A stretch of DNA of 64,000 nucleotides from Nemertoderma westbladi (Eukaryota > Xenacoelomorpha > Nemertodermatida > Nemertodermatidae). This document shows positions 50,921-62,606 of the stretch, piece after piece. Location: contig JAUCBJ010008074.1 of assembly GCA_032718475.1 (NCBI GenBank), forward strand, positions 1 to 64,000, in the 5' to 3' direction. The position numbers and the translations under genes were made by a program. A model generated the notes under the pieces. It ran no database searches and was not told the origin of the DNA. It saw only the letters and a program-made list of their open reading frames with translations. Position 1 is the first letter of the stretch; each line of letters starts with the position of its first letter.

Positions 50921-52705
50921 CTATTTCTTACTCTGATACGCTTTCCTTCTCTTCGCCCGTCTACTCTCGTCGATCGCCAGTGCAGGTAGGGGAGCGTCAA
51001 CGTCCATCGCGAGCATCGCTGCAGCTTGTCTCCTGGCGGCCCTTCCTTTGGATGGTAGCGGGATCATGTCCGTCCGTCTCTCCAACTCGGTAGTGCGTGC
51101 CTCTAGAAACCACTTTCCATCACCGAATTCTTCTTTGTAGGAGTATAAGCGCCTGAGGATCTCGAAGGGACCGAATAATCCAGCGCTCAATAGTAGATCC
51201 ACATAATGGAATGGTAGTGTCGATGCCGTATGGAGGCGTTCTGGGAACGAGAAGTATCCGCACGCCATCTCTTGCGCGACATTTCGAGCGCTTCTCCACA
51301 CTTTGGTCTTTACGTGGTTATTGGCGTAGGTTTCAAACATAACCATATTTCCCATAGCTGTTACGTCTTTAGTAGGACACTTTATGTTACAACGGGGACT
51401 CGCGGAATGTCCACGGAAACCGCATTTTGTGCAGAGGTTGTAAAGGGTAGGACAAACCGAAACATCGTGGCCCGATATCGCGCAATAGGGACAGTAAAGT
51501 ATCCCAAGGAGCTGGAGGCACAAATCGGTAACCCGATTTCTCCTTCCGCGTGGACACTGTTCCGAACTGCAGTTTCCGCACACCTCCAGTTGCATCTCCC
51601 GGCCGAAGAATATCGGGATCGGTACGCCGGCGTAATACTCCAGCCATCGGTCACTTTTGGGGATACTCGCAGTTGCCGGTAGCCCGCGGAATGCTGGGCT
51701 TTGGTGGAATATGTTCTCGCTACGATAACCTTCCTTATAGCCCGCCGGTCGCATCCCGGGAGCCTGTTTCTGGCGGTGGATCCACTCGGTTTGTTCGGCA
51801 TACCATCGGGTAAGTCGCATAGGGTCTTGTGGAATGGAGGGGGCCATCGCCACAGCCGGTCGGCGAAGGGGTACTGGCGATTTCGTCAGTCTCACTTCCC
51901 GGAATCCACGCATGAATTCTGTGGATCGCAACCAGGCTAACAGGGTTTGGGTGTCGACGAAGTGACTAATGGTGCTGAGGTCTTCTTGTCGGTTTCTTCC
52001 GAAGGGAGCATTGGCGTAGTCATTCCGGATATCCGCTTTTATATCTGACCCAATCGTAATAACATCGAAATCGAATAGGATCTGTTGGATCTCCGGTGGT
52101 AATAACCAGATCGCTCCGGATGTCCGCACCTCCTGTTTGGGTGTCGAGAAGATCCGACATATTAACACTAGACCGTCTAGGGTTCCGAGGACGACGACTA
52201 ATGATCGACCGTATTCCTTTGTCCCATACTTCTCCTGGTAGTCATCGCGGTTCTGGATGACCGATATACGCTCCTCTCGTAGCGACGTTGTACATTCCGC
52301 TAGGTTTCCCCAGTGGGTGAGGTATGTACTCTTGTCGTCGACGAAACTTTGGCATCGCACCAACGTAATCGCTTTCGAAGTGGGCGTCGCGTTTCCCTCG
52401 TTGTCATATATCAAACATCGGGATTTGTAGACGCTTCGACGGAACGTTTCCCAGAACGTCAACTCCGCTCCTCTGGTTGCCTTTGCGTTCCGAGTTCTTT
52501 TCAGGCTCGTACTAGCATCGGACAACCAGAGCTCTCGTAGATTACGGGAATCCGGTTCCTCTCGCCCAGAGAATTTAATGATTCGCACATTCTCTGTTAT
52601 CAGGGCGTTCCATTTCGTATCAAAGTTAGGAGATCTAGGCTGTGGATATTCCAGTAAATCGAGAGTGTTACGTAATTCGCCGAGAATTTGGCGATTTGAG
52701 TCCAT
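50921..52705 (-). CDS. BEL2 ORF3: RNase D-like exonuclease domain plus three zinc knuckles
   Basis: An intact 594-aa ORF with ATG at 52705 (MDSNRQIL), placed after pol as in BEL1. Motifs in the same order as BEL1 ORF3: CLIYDNEGNA (D101, E103, exo I); a strand pair LVVVLGTLDGLVLICRIF; ITIGSDIKADIRNDY (D225, exo II); FVDTQTLLAWL; and WYAEQTEWI, where exo III would be, with Thr306 at the expected Asp. Knuckles: one degenerate (C376, C379), one canonical CPYCAISGHDVSVC (405-418), one CTKCGFRGHSASPRC (425-439). A C-terminal domain shares the pattern F-E-x-Y/W-A, a KWGFF/ACGYF block and LPFxY with BEL1. The C-terminus is basic (RRAKRRKAYQSKK), possibly a nuclear signal. The ORF is unbroken although gag and pol of the same element are disrupted. 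Confidence 0.6.
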   Translation of the reverse strand: MDSNRQILGELRNTLDLLEYPQPRSPNFDTKWNALITENVRIIKFSGREEPDSRNLRELWLSDASTSLKRTRNAKATRGAELTFWETFRRSVYKSRCLIYDNEGNATPTSKAITLVRCQSFVDDKSTYLTHWGNLAECTTSLREERISVIQNRDDYQEKYGTKEYGRSLVVVLGTLDGLVLICRIFSTPKQEVRTSGAIWLLPPEIQQILFDFDVITIGSDIKADIRNDYANAPFGRNRQEDLSTISHFVDTQTLLAWLRSTEFMRGFREVRLTKSPVPLRRPAVAMAPSIPQDPMRLTRWYAEQTEWIHRQKQAPGMRPAGYKEGYRSENIFHQSPAFRGLPATASIPKSDRWLEYYAGVPIPIFFGREMQLEVCGNCSSEQCPRGRRNRVTDLCLQLLGILYCPYCAISGHDVSVCPTLYNLCTKCGFRGHSASPRCNIKCPTKDVTAMGNMVMFETYANNHVKTKVWRSARNVAQEMACGYFSFPERLHTASTLPFHYVDLLLSAGLFGPFEILRRLYSYKEEFGDGKWFLEARTTELERRTDMIPLPSKGRAARRQAAAMLAMDVDAPLPALAIDESRRAKRRKAYQSKK

Positions 52706-53902
52706 ATTTTAAATTATGTCCGTTGCAAATGTACATCAGTTAATTATAAATCCAGAAAGTCTGATTCTATAGTGACTGCAGAATAATTCAGTTTATTATT
52801 ATTCAGTTTATTATTGCTATATAGGCATCTACCATCTTATTGCTACTACATTCAGTATTTACAGTTACTATAGCTATACATTAATATCCAACCAGTTTTT
52901 TACTTTTTATGTCCTATTCTTTTTCCAATTCTTTTCTTTTCTACATTTTATACATTTTTTTGTCTTTTTTCATTTATCATTTATTATTCATTTCACATTT
53001 CATTATTTCTTTCCACATTTCATCATTTATTTCCACATTTCATCATTTATTTCCACATTTCATCATTTATTTCACATTTATTACACATTTCATTTATTTC
53101 CATTTCATCATTGGGGTTATAGCCCCCCGACTATCATCATTTTGTTATAAGCGCAGCACCAGGGTGCGCATCATTACATTTTCATCATCATATGCGTCAT
53201 CATTCAGTTTATAGTAGGGTTGTCTGTTTCTTTTCATCATTTCCAAACTACATTCAACCATCTTCTTTGGGAAATTTTCGTTGTGGAAGGGGTGTTACGC
53301 GGCAATCTGGGATCTACAGCTGGGCTAGTTACACCGCCTATGCCCCAAACTGCACACGTAACGGACAATGAAGACGCTGGAAGTGAAGTCACGTGGAATG
53401 CACCAGGGACCCACCAGAATAACACTCCCAGCAACATAAAGTTCAGCCGACGAAGTCATGTGGGATGGGGTTACGCAACATTCTGGGATCTACAGCTGGA
53501 CTAGTTACACCGCCTATGCCCCAAAATCCACGCAACGGTCCCACCAGAATAACGCGACTGAGAAACATAAAACCTCTATCGACGAAGTCATGTGGATGCA
53601 CCATGGACCCACCAGAATAACGGGATAGAGGGGGTGTTGCGCGGCAATCCAGGATCTACAGCTGGACTAGTTACACCGCCTACCAATAATCCAATGTCGT
53701 TGGTCCCGATGACCAAAATCAGGGTAAACAATACATAAACGACCCTGCGTCAGTCGAAACATCTGCAGGGTGACGCTGGACTCCACATAACACACGAGGA
53801 AACACAAATACCATTGCGTGGTTGCAGTTGGTTTAAGGGGGTTCCATTACTCATTGTCAGTAAATCACGTTTTAAAGAGTTTGTCAACAGGATGAGAAGG
53901 GT
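52706..53902 (-). repeat. BEL2 pol-ORF3 spacer with AATAAA signals and diverged tandem units
   Basis: Near ORF3 it is AT-rich with repeated CATCATTTATTTCCACATTT blocks (AATAAA on the - strand). At about 53280-53700 three diverged copies of a unit carry GGGATCTACAGCTGG followed by CTAGTTACACCGCCTA and CCCACCAGAATAAC. No gene. BEL1 also has an AATAAA cluster and tandem repeats exactly between pol and ORF3. Confidence 0.8.
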
Positions 53903-55702
53903 TTAAACGGGTTTAGCATTGTCACCAATGTCTGCAGCAGGATCCGTAGTAGGGAACTTATCACCTCTCGTGGAGTCACCACTGCCATTGCCTTCGAGAA
54001 GGCACAGCTTCTGGATAGGGCGTTGGTAGTGGCCCTTTGCCGTTCGTATCGTCACAGTCCTCGCAAGTCCCTCTTTGCTCGCTTGTATTGCCACGACTCG
54101 CGCCACAGGCCAGTGGACGCGGTCTTTAAGGTCTTCCTTAACTAGCACCATGTCGCCAACTGCGACATTCCTGTAGGTGTTATTCCACTTCCTCCTGGTC
54201 CGGAGGGTTATGAGGTACTCCTGGGCACAGATTCTCCACCAATGCGCTGCCAACACTTGGGCCTTCTTCCAGTTTGTATGTCTCGCGATATCGTTGGGAT
54301 CCGGAAACATTGTCTCTGGGAGAACATGAGTTTTAGGTCTCCCCAGTAGGTGGTTAGGAGTAAGGGGCTCCAGGTCTGTGGGGTCGTCGCGGATAGGGAC
54401 AATGGGTCGGTTGTTCAGGGTAGCCGTGATCTCACAGAATGTTGTGCGGAGGGTGTCATGGTTTACCCGGGTGTCTCCTAGAGCGACGCGCATGGATCGT
54501 TTCACTAGGTCGATCAGTTTCTCCCATACCCCGCTCGTATGGGGTGCTAAGGGGGTCTGGAAGTGCCACTGTATCTGGTGTTCCTTCCAGACTTGGGATG
54601 CGGTGTTATCGGTAAACCATCCCTCGATCGCCTCTCTGCTCGCTGGGTATTTGACTTTGTATTCAACCGGGGCATTTGCCATCCGGGTATTCAGTCGAAT
54701 CAGTCCGTCCTCTCCCATCATTGGTCTCAGTTGGTAGACTGGGCTGTCCGGTTTCAAGATCTTGCCCGCACTGAGTTGTTCCCACTCATCGGGGAAACTT
54801 TCTCTCTGGACATATCCAACGATACACTTCTCCGCGATAATGAGTTCTTGTATGCTCCGTTTAACTATCGGCTTGTTGTCTTTCCACCGTAGGAAATTGC
54901 GAAGGGTTATAATGTGGTGGACGAGCCGTCTCATTGATGAAGTTCGCTCGATCAACAGATGTAAGGACGCCGCTGGTTGAGTGATCGTCGCGACGTTATA
55001 GTGCCTGCCCGAGTCCTTTGCAGGCTCGGTCAGACAACTATAAATTTCCACTGCGTTGCTTCTATGGACTTTACGGATCTCTTTGTCGTCCTCGGAGTAT
55101 TTTCTGCTATCGAGTTCGGGATCGAATCGGGTACTCCATGTTAATTGTGGTTGTTGTAGGAATTCCGGGCCTGTAAGCCAGAGTTTACTCTTACCGAGTT
55201 GTTTTGGGGTGGCGCCTCGGCTTGATAAGTCCGCTGGATTTTCTTTCCCGTTCACGTGGTGCCACTGTTCTCGGCCGGTACACTGTTTTATCTCCGTGGC
55301 TCGGTTCGCTACAAACGTGGTGTGACGCCGTGATGGAGAGTGGAGATAGTAGAGGACGATACTCGAATCGACCCAGAAGTGTTGAGATTCGATGGGGATT
55401 CGTAGGTTCCGCATGACCATGCGGTTCTGTCTCACTGCCCAAACCGCAGCCTGTAGCTCAAGTCTTGGAATCGTTGCTACGAATTCCCCGGATACTGTCT
55501 TAGCTTTAGAAAATAAGAAGCTCGTATCGCCATTTCCATCATTGCTTAGTCTTCTTAAGAAGGTGACTACGCCGATTCCGGTATTCAAAGCATCCGAGAA
55601 GGTATGGAGCTGGAAGATATCGGTGGGTAGTTTATCGAGGAAGAACGGTCGAGGGATCGCATAAGATGTAGGTGTTCGAGCTGTTCCGTCCATTTTCTCC
55701 AT
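53903..55702 (-). pseudogene. BEL2 pol, RNase H and internally deleted integrase
   Basis: A 599-codon frame continuing Pol after a frameshift. It has RNase H (LHTFSDALNTGIGVV, then RLELQAAVWAV and NPADLSSRG). Then MANAPVEYKVKYPASREA jumps directly to GWFTDNTASQVW: the integrase HHCC finger and the first catalytic Asp region are gone, while the later core (APHTSGVWEKLIDLVK) and the BEL-type C-terminal domain remain. The enzyme cannot be functional. Confidence 0.88.
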
Positions 55703-57597
55703 TTGACACTGAGGTGTGGGGGGAGTTCTTCATCCCATCCTAGTCCTTCTATCCACATTTCTTTAATCAGATTCATTCCGGCCAAGGTTACCGGAGATAT
55801 GAAATTTAGTGGGTCGAATATTGCACTTTTTATCGACAAACATCCCCTTTTCGTCATAGGCTTGGGTAGGGGGTTATATTTGAAAATGAATTCGTCTGAT
55901 TCTATATCCCATTCGATACCGAGTACATGGTGTTCCACATCCTCGGAATACATTTTGTTGTTGTCCAGTCGGATGTCCTCCGGAAACTTTTCCATAAGTT
56001 TCTTGTCGTGGGATCTGAACTTCACGAGCGGAAAACCTCCTTTCTTTAAACATTCTACCATCCCCATTGCTAGCTGAAATGCCTCGTCGACATTATCTGC
56101 GCCGGCGCATCCGTCGTCCACGTAGAAGCATCGTCGGATGGTTTCTATGACGGTTGGAGGGAACTCGTTTTCGCACATAGTTGCCGTTTTCTTCAGCATG
56201 TCACTACATGCTACCGGCGAGTCCTTAGCACCGAAGATCCTGACGATCATGCGCATTACGTCTATATCCTTCATTGTAAGTTGACTAATCTCCTGTTGAG
56301 TTAATGTTTTATCCGTCCATAGTATACGTAGACAGTCTGAGTCTCTGGGTAGCGTACGGACCTGGTGAAACATGGCTTTAATGTCGCAGGTGAATGCTAT
56401 CTGGTTTTCCCTGAACCTGATCAACACGCCAATGAGTGTACTGTATATGTTGGGCCCCGTGTAAAGCTGGCTGTTCAGGGATTCGCCTTGATACATAGCG
56501 GCGGCATCATTGACTACTCGGATTTTACCACCCTTCCGGGCTTCTACCACATAGTGGGTTGGAAGATAATATGTTCTGTTACCCCCTTGCAGTTCATTCC
56601 GGGGTACCATTTCTGCTAATCCATCCTCGAGATATCCTTTGATTACAGTATTATATTTCTCCTTTATCTCGGGTTGGTCATTCAGCCGGCGTAAGATCCC
56701 CTTAAGTCGCCTAAGGGCCATGTTGGCGTTATTTGCCATTGGTTTATTTGGGTCCTTCCATAACATGGGTGAACTCCAGTGTCCGTCTTTGAACGTGGCC
56801 TGGTCTAGGACGTCCATACAATATTGATCCTCTTCGGACGGGTTTTCGTCCTTTTCAGCGAACTCTTGGGTCTCTAGATTAAAGTATTTAGTCATCTCTT
56901 GCTGGGTTTTCTCTGTCTCGAGAAACAAATCCTCGTCAATGTCTGTAGCTGAACAATAACCCACGGATGTTGCATTCTCTTTAATCTGACATTTAGGAAG
57001 GTATGTATAGGTGTCAGTAGTCTCTTTCTTGATGCCGCAGAGTGTCCATCCCATTATTGTTCGTTCGGCGTAAAAGCCGTCATCCTGCTTTATAGATCGG
57101 GCGACGTCTCCGGTGTGTATGTGTAATTCCGGTGTATCAAGTCCGATCAGTAGGGTGATGCGGTTTACATCCAACGGCGGGCACCTTAGGTCTACATCGT
57201 CTCGGTCCAACTGTATGAGGGGGGCGTACTCGGCTGATTGTCGGAACCACACTCGTAGGTTGGTGTGTACCAAGGCGTTCTCGATGGTCAGCTTAACTGT
57301 CTCGTAGCCCTTCATTACTACTTCCATCTGGAGCTGCACCTCCCCGGATTCTACCTCTCTATGGTCGGTGATAGTTTGTATGGGCCGTTTGCAAGGTTCA
57401 TAGTCTAGGCCGAGTTGCTCAAGGAAATCCCAGTCGATGATGGTTCCGTCCGATCCGTTATCAAGGAACGCGAGCGTCGTCAAGGATTTGCCGACCCCTT
57501 GAATTCTTACTGGGATTACTTTGGCAAAGACCATGTAACGGCGATTTATAACTACTACTACTAGGATCGGCATGCTGCATTGCAGCTGCATTTTCAA
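55585..57597 (-). pseudogene. BEL2 pol, protease and reverse transcriptase
   Basis: A 670-codon frame. Aspartic protease near LTTLAFLDNGSDGTII, then RT with YYLPTHYVVEARKGGKIRVV, NDAAAMYQG, AFTCDIKAMFHQV and catalytic CFYVDDGCAGADN. Its N-terminus is cut by the LINE insertion at about 57594. It loses the reading frame at about 55650-55700, where RNase H continues one frame over. Confidence 0.9.
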
Positions 57598-60045
57598 GAA
57601 TGCTGTGCCGGCCTGTCAACAAAATCGCACCGCCACAACTCCCTATCACCCATGACATTTGCTAGATCATCCGCATCTTTAAGGCCAGTGTCCTTTAAGA
57701 TGCGTCTCAAGAAAGTCATGGGCTGTCCACCATGCTTATTCACTCCATGAGGCTGCCAAAGTACAAGATTATGCACTGGCTGGTCCTCACGGCGAAAGCA
57801 ATGTCCTGCAAAGCGGAGGCGATTTTGTTCTAGTGTCAAGCTTGGGGGAACCAATGAGACACCTCCAATGTTATATAGTGTCTGGTTGGAGATGTGTGCA
57901 TTGTACTTGACACAATGAACCCGGCGTAGCATTCTTGTGAATGTGCCATCCAGAGATTTGGTGTCCTCAGCAGTTAGAGCCCAGCATGGACTCCCGTAGA
58001 AGAGTACTGGAACTACTGCTGCTCTAAATAATCGGACCTTAAGTTTCCGATTAATTCTCGGTGATTTCCAAATCCTGGAAAGCCTATTCAAAGCTGTCCA
58101 TGCCTTTCCCTTACGTATTCGAAGGTCCTCACCTGACTTCCGGATCCATGATCCCAGGTAACAGAAGTCGTCCACATGCTCAAGCATACCATCCTTTGAG
58201 CTTATGCTCATCCGACCAGAGACTTGCTGAGGACTTTCAAAGTTAACAGTCAGAATTTTGGTCTTTCTGGAGTTAATAAAAAGACCAACACTAGAAGCAG
58301 CATGTTCTAATGAGCTGAGGAGCCGTTGGGCTCCCTCTAATGATTCTGAGAGTACTCCTAAATCATCAGCAAAGTCTAGATCAGTTAGGTACTTGGCAGG
58401 ATTTCCTCGACTTCTGGAGCCAGTATGTGGAGTTATCATCACCCCATCATCATTATGATGATCTAAGGACATGCGTAGAACATAGTCAACCACAATAATG
58501 AACAAGAATGGTGCAAGTGTGTCTCCTTGGAGGACGCCCCATAACACTTCAAATGGTTCTGTGTCACCGTCAACAGTAGACACAAATGTTGTCGAACCAT
58601 CGTATACTGATCTGATTGCTGCAATAATTTCATCAGGAATCCCATATAATGAAAGTATGCTGAACATACGTGAGCGAGAGACTGAATCAAAGGCCTTGAA
58701 GAAGTCAACAAAGATAACAGCCAGATGCCTGTCTTTCTTTTTTGATAATTCTTCAATTATCCTTCTAAGTGCCAAAATGGGCTCCATGGTCCCACGACCT
58801 TTACGGAACCCATTCTGATTTCCACGGAGCAGTCTCTCAATGGGATCCCTGATGCGATTTAATAGAATCCTATTGTATAGCTTTGCAGCAATCGAGATCA
58901 ATGAGATTCCCCGAAAAGAACCATAGAGTGTTAGGTTGCCCTTCTTGGGAACTGGCACCAACTTATTTGTTTTCATTTCTTGTGGGACTCTTGCTGTTCG
59001 GTACATGTCTACTATGATGGGATAGATGAGCTTTAAACATTCAGGTATTTTAAAGACCTCAGGGGGAACACCATCTACTCCACTGGCACGATTGGTCTTA
59101 ATGCTCTTTGCAGCAGCCTTCACTTCTGCAAAGGAGATATCGCCAATGGGAATATCTGGGAGTACAGACTCAGACACTTTTACTTCTATAAAGTTATCAG
59201 GCAATACCCTGTCATTATTGAGGAGCTTTTCAAAGTGGGCTTTCCAACCATTGAGGCGATCGGCTGGTGATTCAGCCTTAACCTTGGTGGTTGGTTGGCT
59301 TTTCCGCCCAGTAAGCAGATTGATTGATTTCCATGCCTGGGATGATTGCCTGCTGTCGTCAGCATCATTGATGGCATCAACCTGTTGGTTTATTAGCTCC
59401 TGTAGATTAACAGAGTACTGCCTGTTCAGGGACCTAGATGCAGCCTTAACTGCATTCTTGGCCGCTGTAGTCTGTTTGAGTCGGGACTCTTTCTGCGCCT
59501 TATGAAGGTCATTTCGGCACTTCTGAATTTTGTTGTCAGTCCAGGGGGCCCTTTTCCTGTTTCGAGGGTATACAGGAACTGTTTCTGCAGCTGCTAACTT
59601 AACTGCTTCTGTAAAGGCAGTATAGCCCTCACAGTGATCTGCCGCCTCAGAGGCAAGAGCCTCATACCTGTTGCTCAGCTGTAGTGTGAAGCTGGATCTC
59701 ACACTTGGCTGTTGCAACAGAGAGGACCAGTCATGCCGCGGCAAGGCAGATTTCGTTGTTCTGCTAGCACGCAGACTAAGTCTTACCTTGGCCACAATAA
59801 GGCGGTGATCACTGGAGAAGGGTCAAAGTGTAAATGCATTACAGTCTTGTATAGAGCTCCTGTATTTCCTACGAAACAGAATATGGTCTATCTGGGACTT
59901 GTGACCACTGGGTCCACTATGAGTCCATAGCTTTCCAGTTCGCTTCTTGAACTGGGTTCCAGCCGAAAACAATCCATTTCCAGAGATAAAATCCTGAAGA
60001 TGGACGGAATTTCGGTTAACACTATTGCTATAGACCCAGGGCGAT
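57594..60045 (-). mobile_element. LINE (RTE/Jockey-like) inserted in BEL2 gag-pol
   Basis: Read on the - strand: the tail of an AP-endonuclease domain (NSVHLQDFISGNGLF, SQIDHILFRRK, SSDHRLIVAKVRL at about 60030-59780, one break in it), then an intact 700-codon reverse transcriptase with NRASGVDGVPPEVFK, GSFRGISLISIAAKLYNRIL, NGFRKGRGT, VIFVDFFKAFDSV, GVLQGDTLAPFLFI and catalytic LDFADDLGVLSE, ending in a CHC-like RLRFAGHCFRRED block. The 5' part of the endonuclease is missing. The 3' UTR is almost absent, with BEL2 resuming at about 57595. Boundaries are approximate. Confidence 0.88.
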
Positions 60046-60589
60046 GTAGGTGATTGATGCAGACTTGCATTAAGCGATTGCGATTTATAAGGTTGATTGT
60101 GGCTGAGATATTTGTCACTTGTGATGCATCAGTTTTAAACGGGTTGGTTTCTCTCCGTTGGGTTGTCTGGGTTCCTTTAGAAACATGGTTCGTTTCTCCT
60201 CTTTGCTTGGCTTCAATCCGAAAGGGGAGGGTGGTGAAGTCAAAGTTCGCGGGGATGTGGAGGGGTGTGTGATGACGTAGGTCGTTACAGACCGCACAGC
60301 ACGATCTTTGGTCACAATCCCGAACGTAGTGACCTGTTCCAAGACACCGGAAGCATCCTCGGTGTTTCATTATCGCCTCGAAGCGTGGGACGAGTTCGGC
60401 GAACTGGAACTTCCTGCAGAATTCCACTTTATGTTTCTCTCCACAGAAGAGACAGAGAAGGGAGTTTGTGATGCCTTCCCTCTCGGGTGCCCAATTCGCA
60501 AGGTAACACGCCCATTCCTCGGCTGATGTCGGTTCTTCGTAGTCTTCGTCATCGGAATCCTCGGCCATGGTGATGGCCATCGTACTCAC
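59940..60589 (-). pseudogene. BEL2 gag, zinc-knuckle part
   Basis: Begins MSTMAITMAEDSDDEDYEEP and contains LCLFCGEKHKVEFCRKF, CFRCLGTGHYVRDC and CAVCNDLRHHTPLH, the knuckle array typical of BEL Gag before the protease. After about 60045 the sequence belongs to the LINE. Confidence 0.85.
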
Positions 60590-60626
60590 CGGAGGGGGAC
60601 GGAATCTCGGTTTCTGAGTGGGCGTC

Positions 60627-61072
60627 TTACTCCTGGAGTTGCTTTCTATTCCGTCTAACTTGGCCGATATCGTCCAGGAATGCTGACATTTCGAGGAAGC
60701 TGGGATCTCGATCTGGGTGTCTGCGCCGGAGATCTACGCATTTATATGCCCACTTACTTTGTAGCCATCCGGGGAACTTCCGGGCGATCTGTCGGAGGTT
60801 TAGAATGTTGTTTACTTGTTCCTCCTTATTTAATGGTTTTAGAGTGTAGTAGGCATCCTTCATCGAATCTGAGAATTCTTGGATATTCTGTGGGTCCCCT
60901 AGGGATCCCGCTTCCTGTATCAGTTTCTCGAGAGTTTTATTAATTATAGTCCCGATATTTCCGTATCTTTTATCTAGAGTTTTCCATGCGTCATAGTATG
61001 CCTCATGAGCTCCTCCCTCGAAGCATGCGATAATCCGGCGTGGTTTGTCGCCCAGGTATTGGGATAAATATA
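60627..61072 (-). pseudogene. BEL2 gag, capsid-like part
   Basis: DUF1759-type Gag sequence: DKPRRIIACFEGGAHEAYYD, NILNLRQIARKFPGWLQ, SFLEMSAFLDD. It joins 61073-61444 after a frameshift at a run of A near 61080 and loses its frame again at 60627. Confidence 0.8.
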
Positions 61073-61444
61073 CTAACGTTTTTGTGCATCGGCTATGTCC
61101 GTTGATCCAATCTGCGCGAAAAACCGTTTCTTGAATCTGAGGTAATTGACGGGATCTCCTTCGAAGGTGCGGATCTCCATCTTGGGCATGGCCAGTCGGT
61201 TCTCTAATGCCCGGATAATGCCAACGTCGTCTGAACCGGAATGACTAGGAGGGTTATAATTATCGGCACTCTCTCCCATACACGATGGATCGATGATAGG
61301 TGGAGTTTTAATGATGACGCGGCTACGGATTTGTGGTGTGGATGTAAACGGGTTGTTGGATCGGGGAGTAGCGATCCGTTCCGAGTCCTTTTCAGGCTCA
61401 TACTTGGGGACGCTCGGGATTAGCTGGGATATAAGGTTCCTCAT
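61073..61444 (-). pseudogene. BEL2 gag, start of capsid-like domain
   Basis: Contains EIRTFEGDPVNYLRFKKRFF, the diagnostic start of the BEL Gag domain (FDGSPEEYLQFRRMY-like). It ends at a frameshift near 61073. The frame switch from the upstream piece lies close to a copy of the GAGCCTGAAAAGGACTCGG motif at 61382-61400. Confidence 0.8.
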
Positions 61445-62606
61445 TCTTCAGCGTAACCAGTGGGGGATGGAATACCGGTGCTTGTGCCGATAACGTAGAC
61501 TGTATGATAGGCGGGAGCTCGGGTTTTGGGGGTTTCACCGTCGGTGTCGTTAATGACTTCTCTAATTCTGGTATCGGTATTGGTTCATAGTTCTGATCTA
61601 TATCCCTTTCCCAGTCCTCGTATAGTTGAATATCTCGTTCTATAAGTGCGGCTTCGTATTCCGCGAGTTTCGCAATATCCGCATTCTTTTTGTGTATGAG
61701 GATCGCTTGGGCCTCGGCGTGTTGTTTACGCATTTCTGCTTCTCATTTATGTTGTTCGATCTCTTGTTGGGCCTCTCGTCCACGTTGTTCAGCTTCCTGT
61801 TCACGTTGTTCGGCCTGCCGTTGGGCTTCCTGTTCACGTTGTTCGGCCTGCCGTTTGGCTTCCTGTTCACGTTGTTCGGCCTGCCGTTTGGCCTCTCGGC
61901 TATGTTGTTCAGCTTCCTGTTCACGTTGTTCGGCCTGCCGTTTGGCCGCTTGCTCGGCCTCTTGTTTTTGCATTTCGGCGGCTAATACATCTTGCTCGGT
62001 TCGCAGTTGAACATACTCATCTTCCATCCGAGCTTTGAGGGCTAATGCCTTCTGTTCTCGTAGCTGATCTCGGAGTGGCTGACCCCCTTGAGAACTGCGC
62101 GCTGAGCCGGATATCTCGGTCCTAGCGCTGGAGTGCTGGTGTCTTGAGGACCCCGTTCTCTTTCGATGAATTGTGGTCCTGGTGTTGGAGGTTCGCACTG
62201 ATTCTGCGTCTGTTCTTTCAGCTCTCTTGTAGTACTGTTCCTCGTAGCCTCTCACGAGGCTGAGGGTCCTCCGGTGTTGTTTGCGGAATTCGTCTAGGCG
62301 TGCAACGTGTTCTTCCAATTTGGGGTAGTTTACCTGGTCGGTGGCGGGGATGAGTTCTCGGTACGCCTGTATCATTCTCTCATATCGTTGTAAGATACTT
62401 CGGATATTCTGAAGCTGAGTTTGTATCTCGTTGAGGGGGGTTTCGACTCCCTTGAGTTGTTTCTCTATACGTTGATACACTCGAGTGACTCCGCCTTTGA
62501 GAGCACCTAGTCGACGGGCCATGTTATTGACGTTCGGTACCTCGTCGGCTTCCGAGTCTGTGTGGTGATCCATCTCATCGGTATCGGATACGTTATTCGT
62601 CGTCAT
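61398..62606 (-). pseudogene. BEL2 gag, N-terminal coiled coil with an in-frame TGA
   Basis: From ATG 62606 (MTTNNVSDTDEMDHH) a helical, coiled-coil protein with a QREQEAKRQAE heptad-like repeat region runs to TGA at 61743-61745. The same frame then continues (EAEMRKQHAEAQ) to 61398. One nonsense codon thus divides it. Its coiled-coil style matches BEL1 ORF1. Confidence 0.75.
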
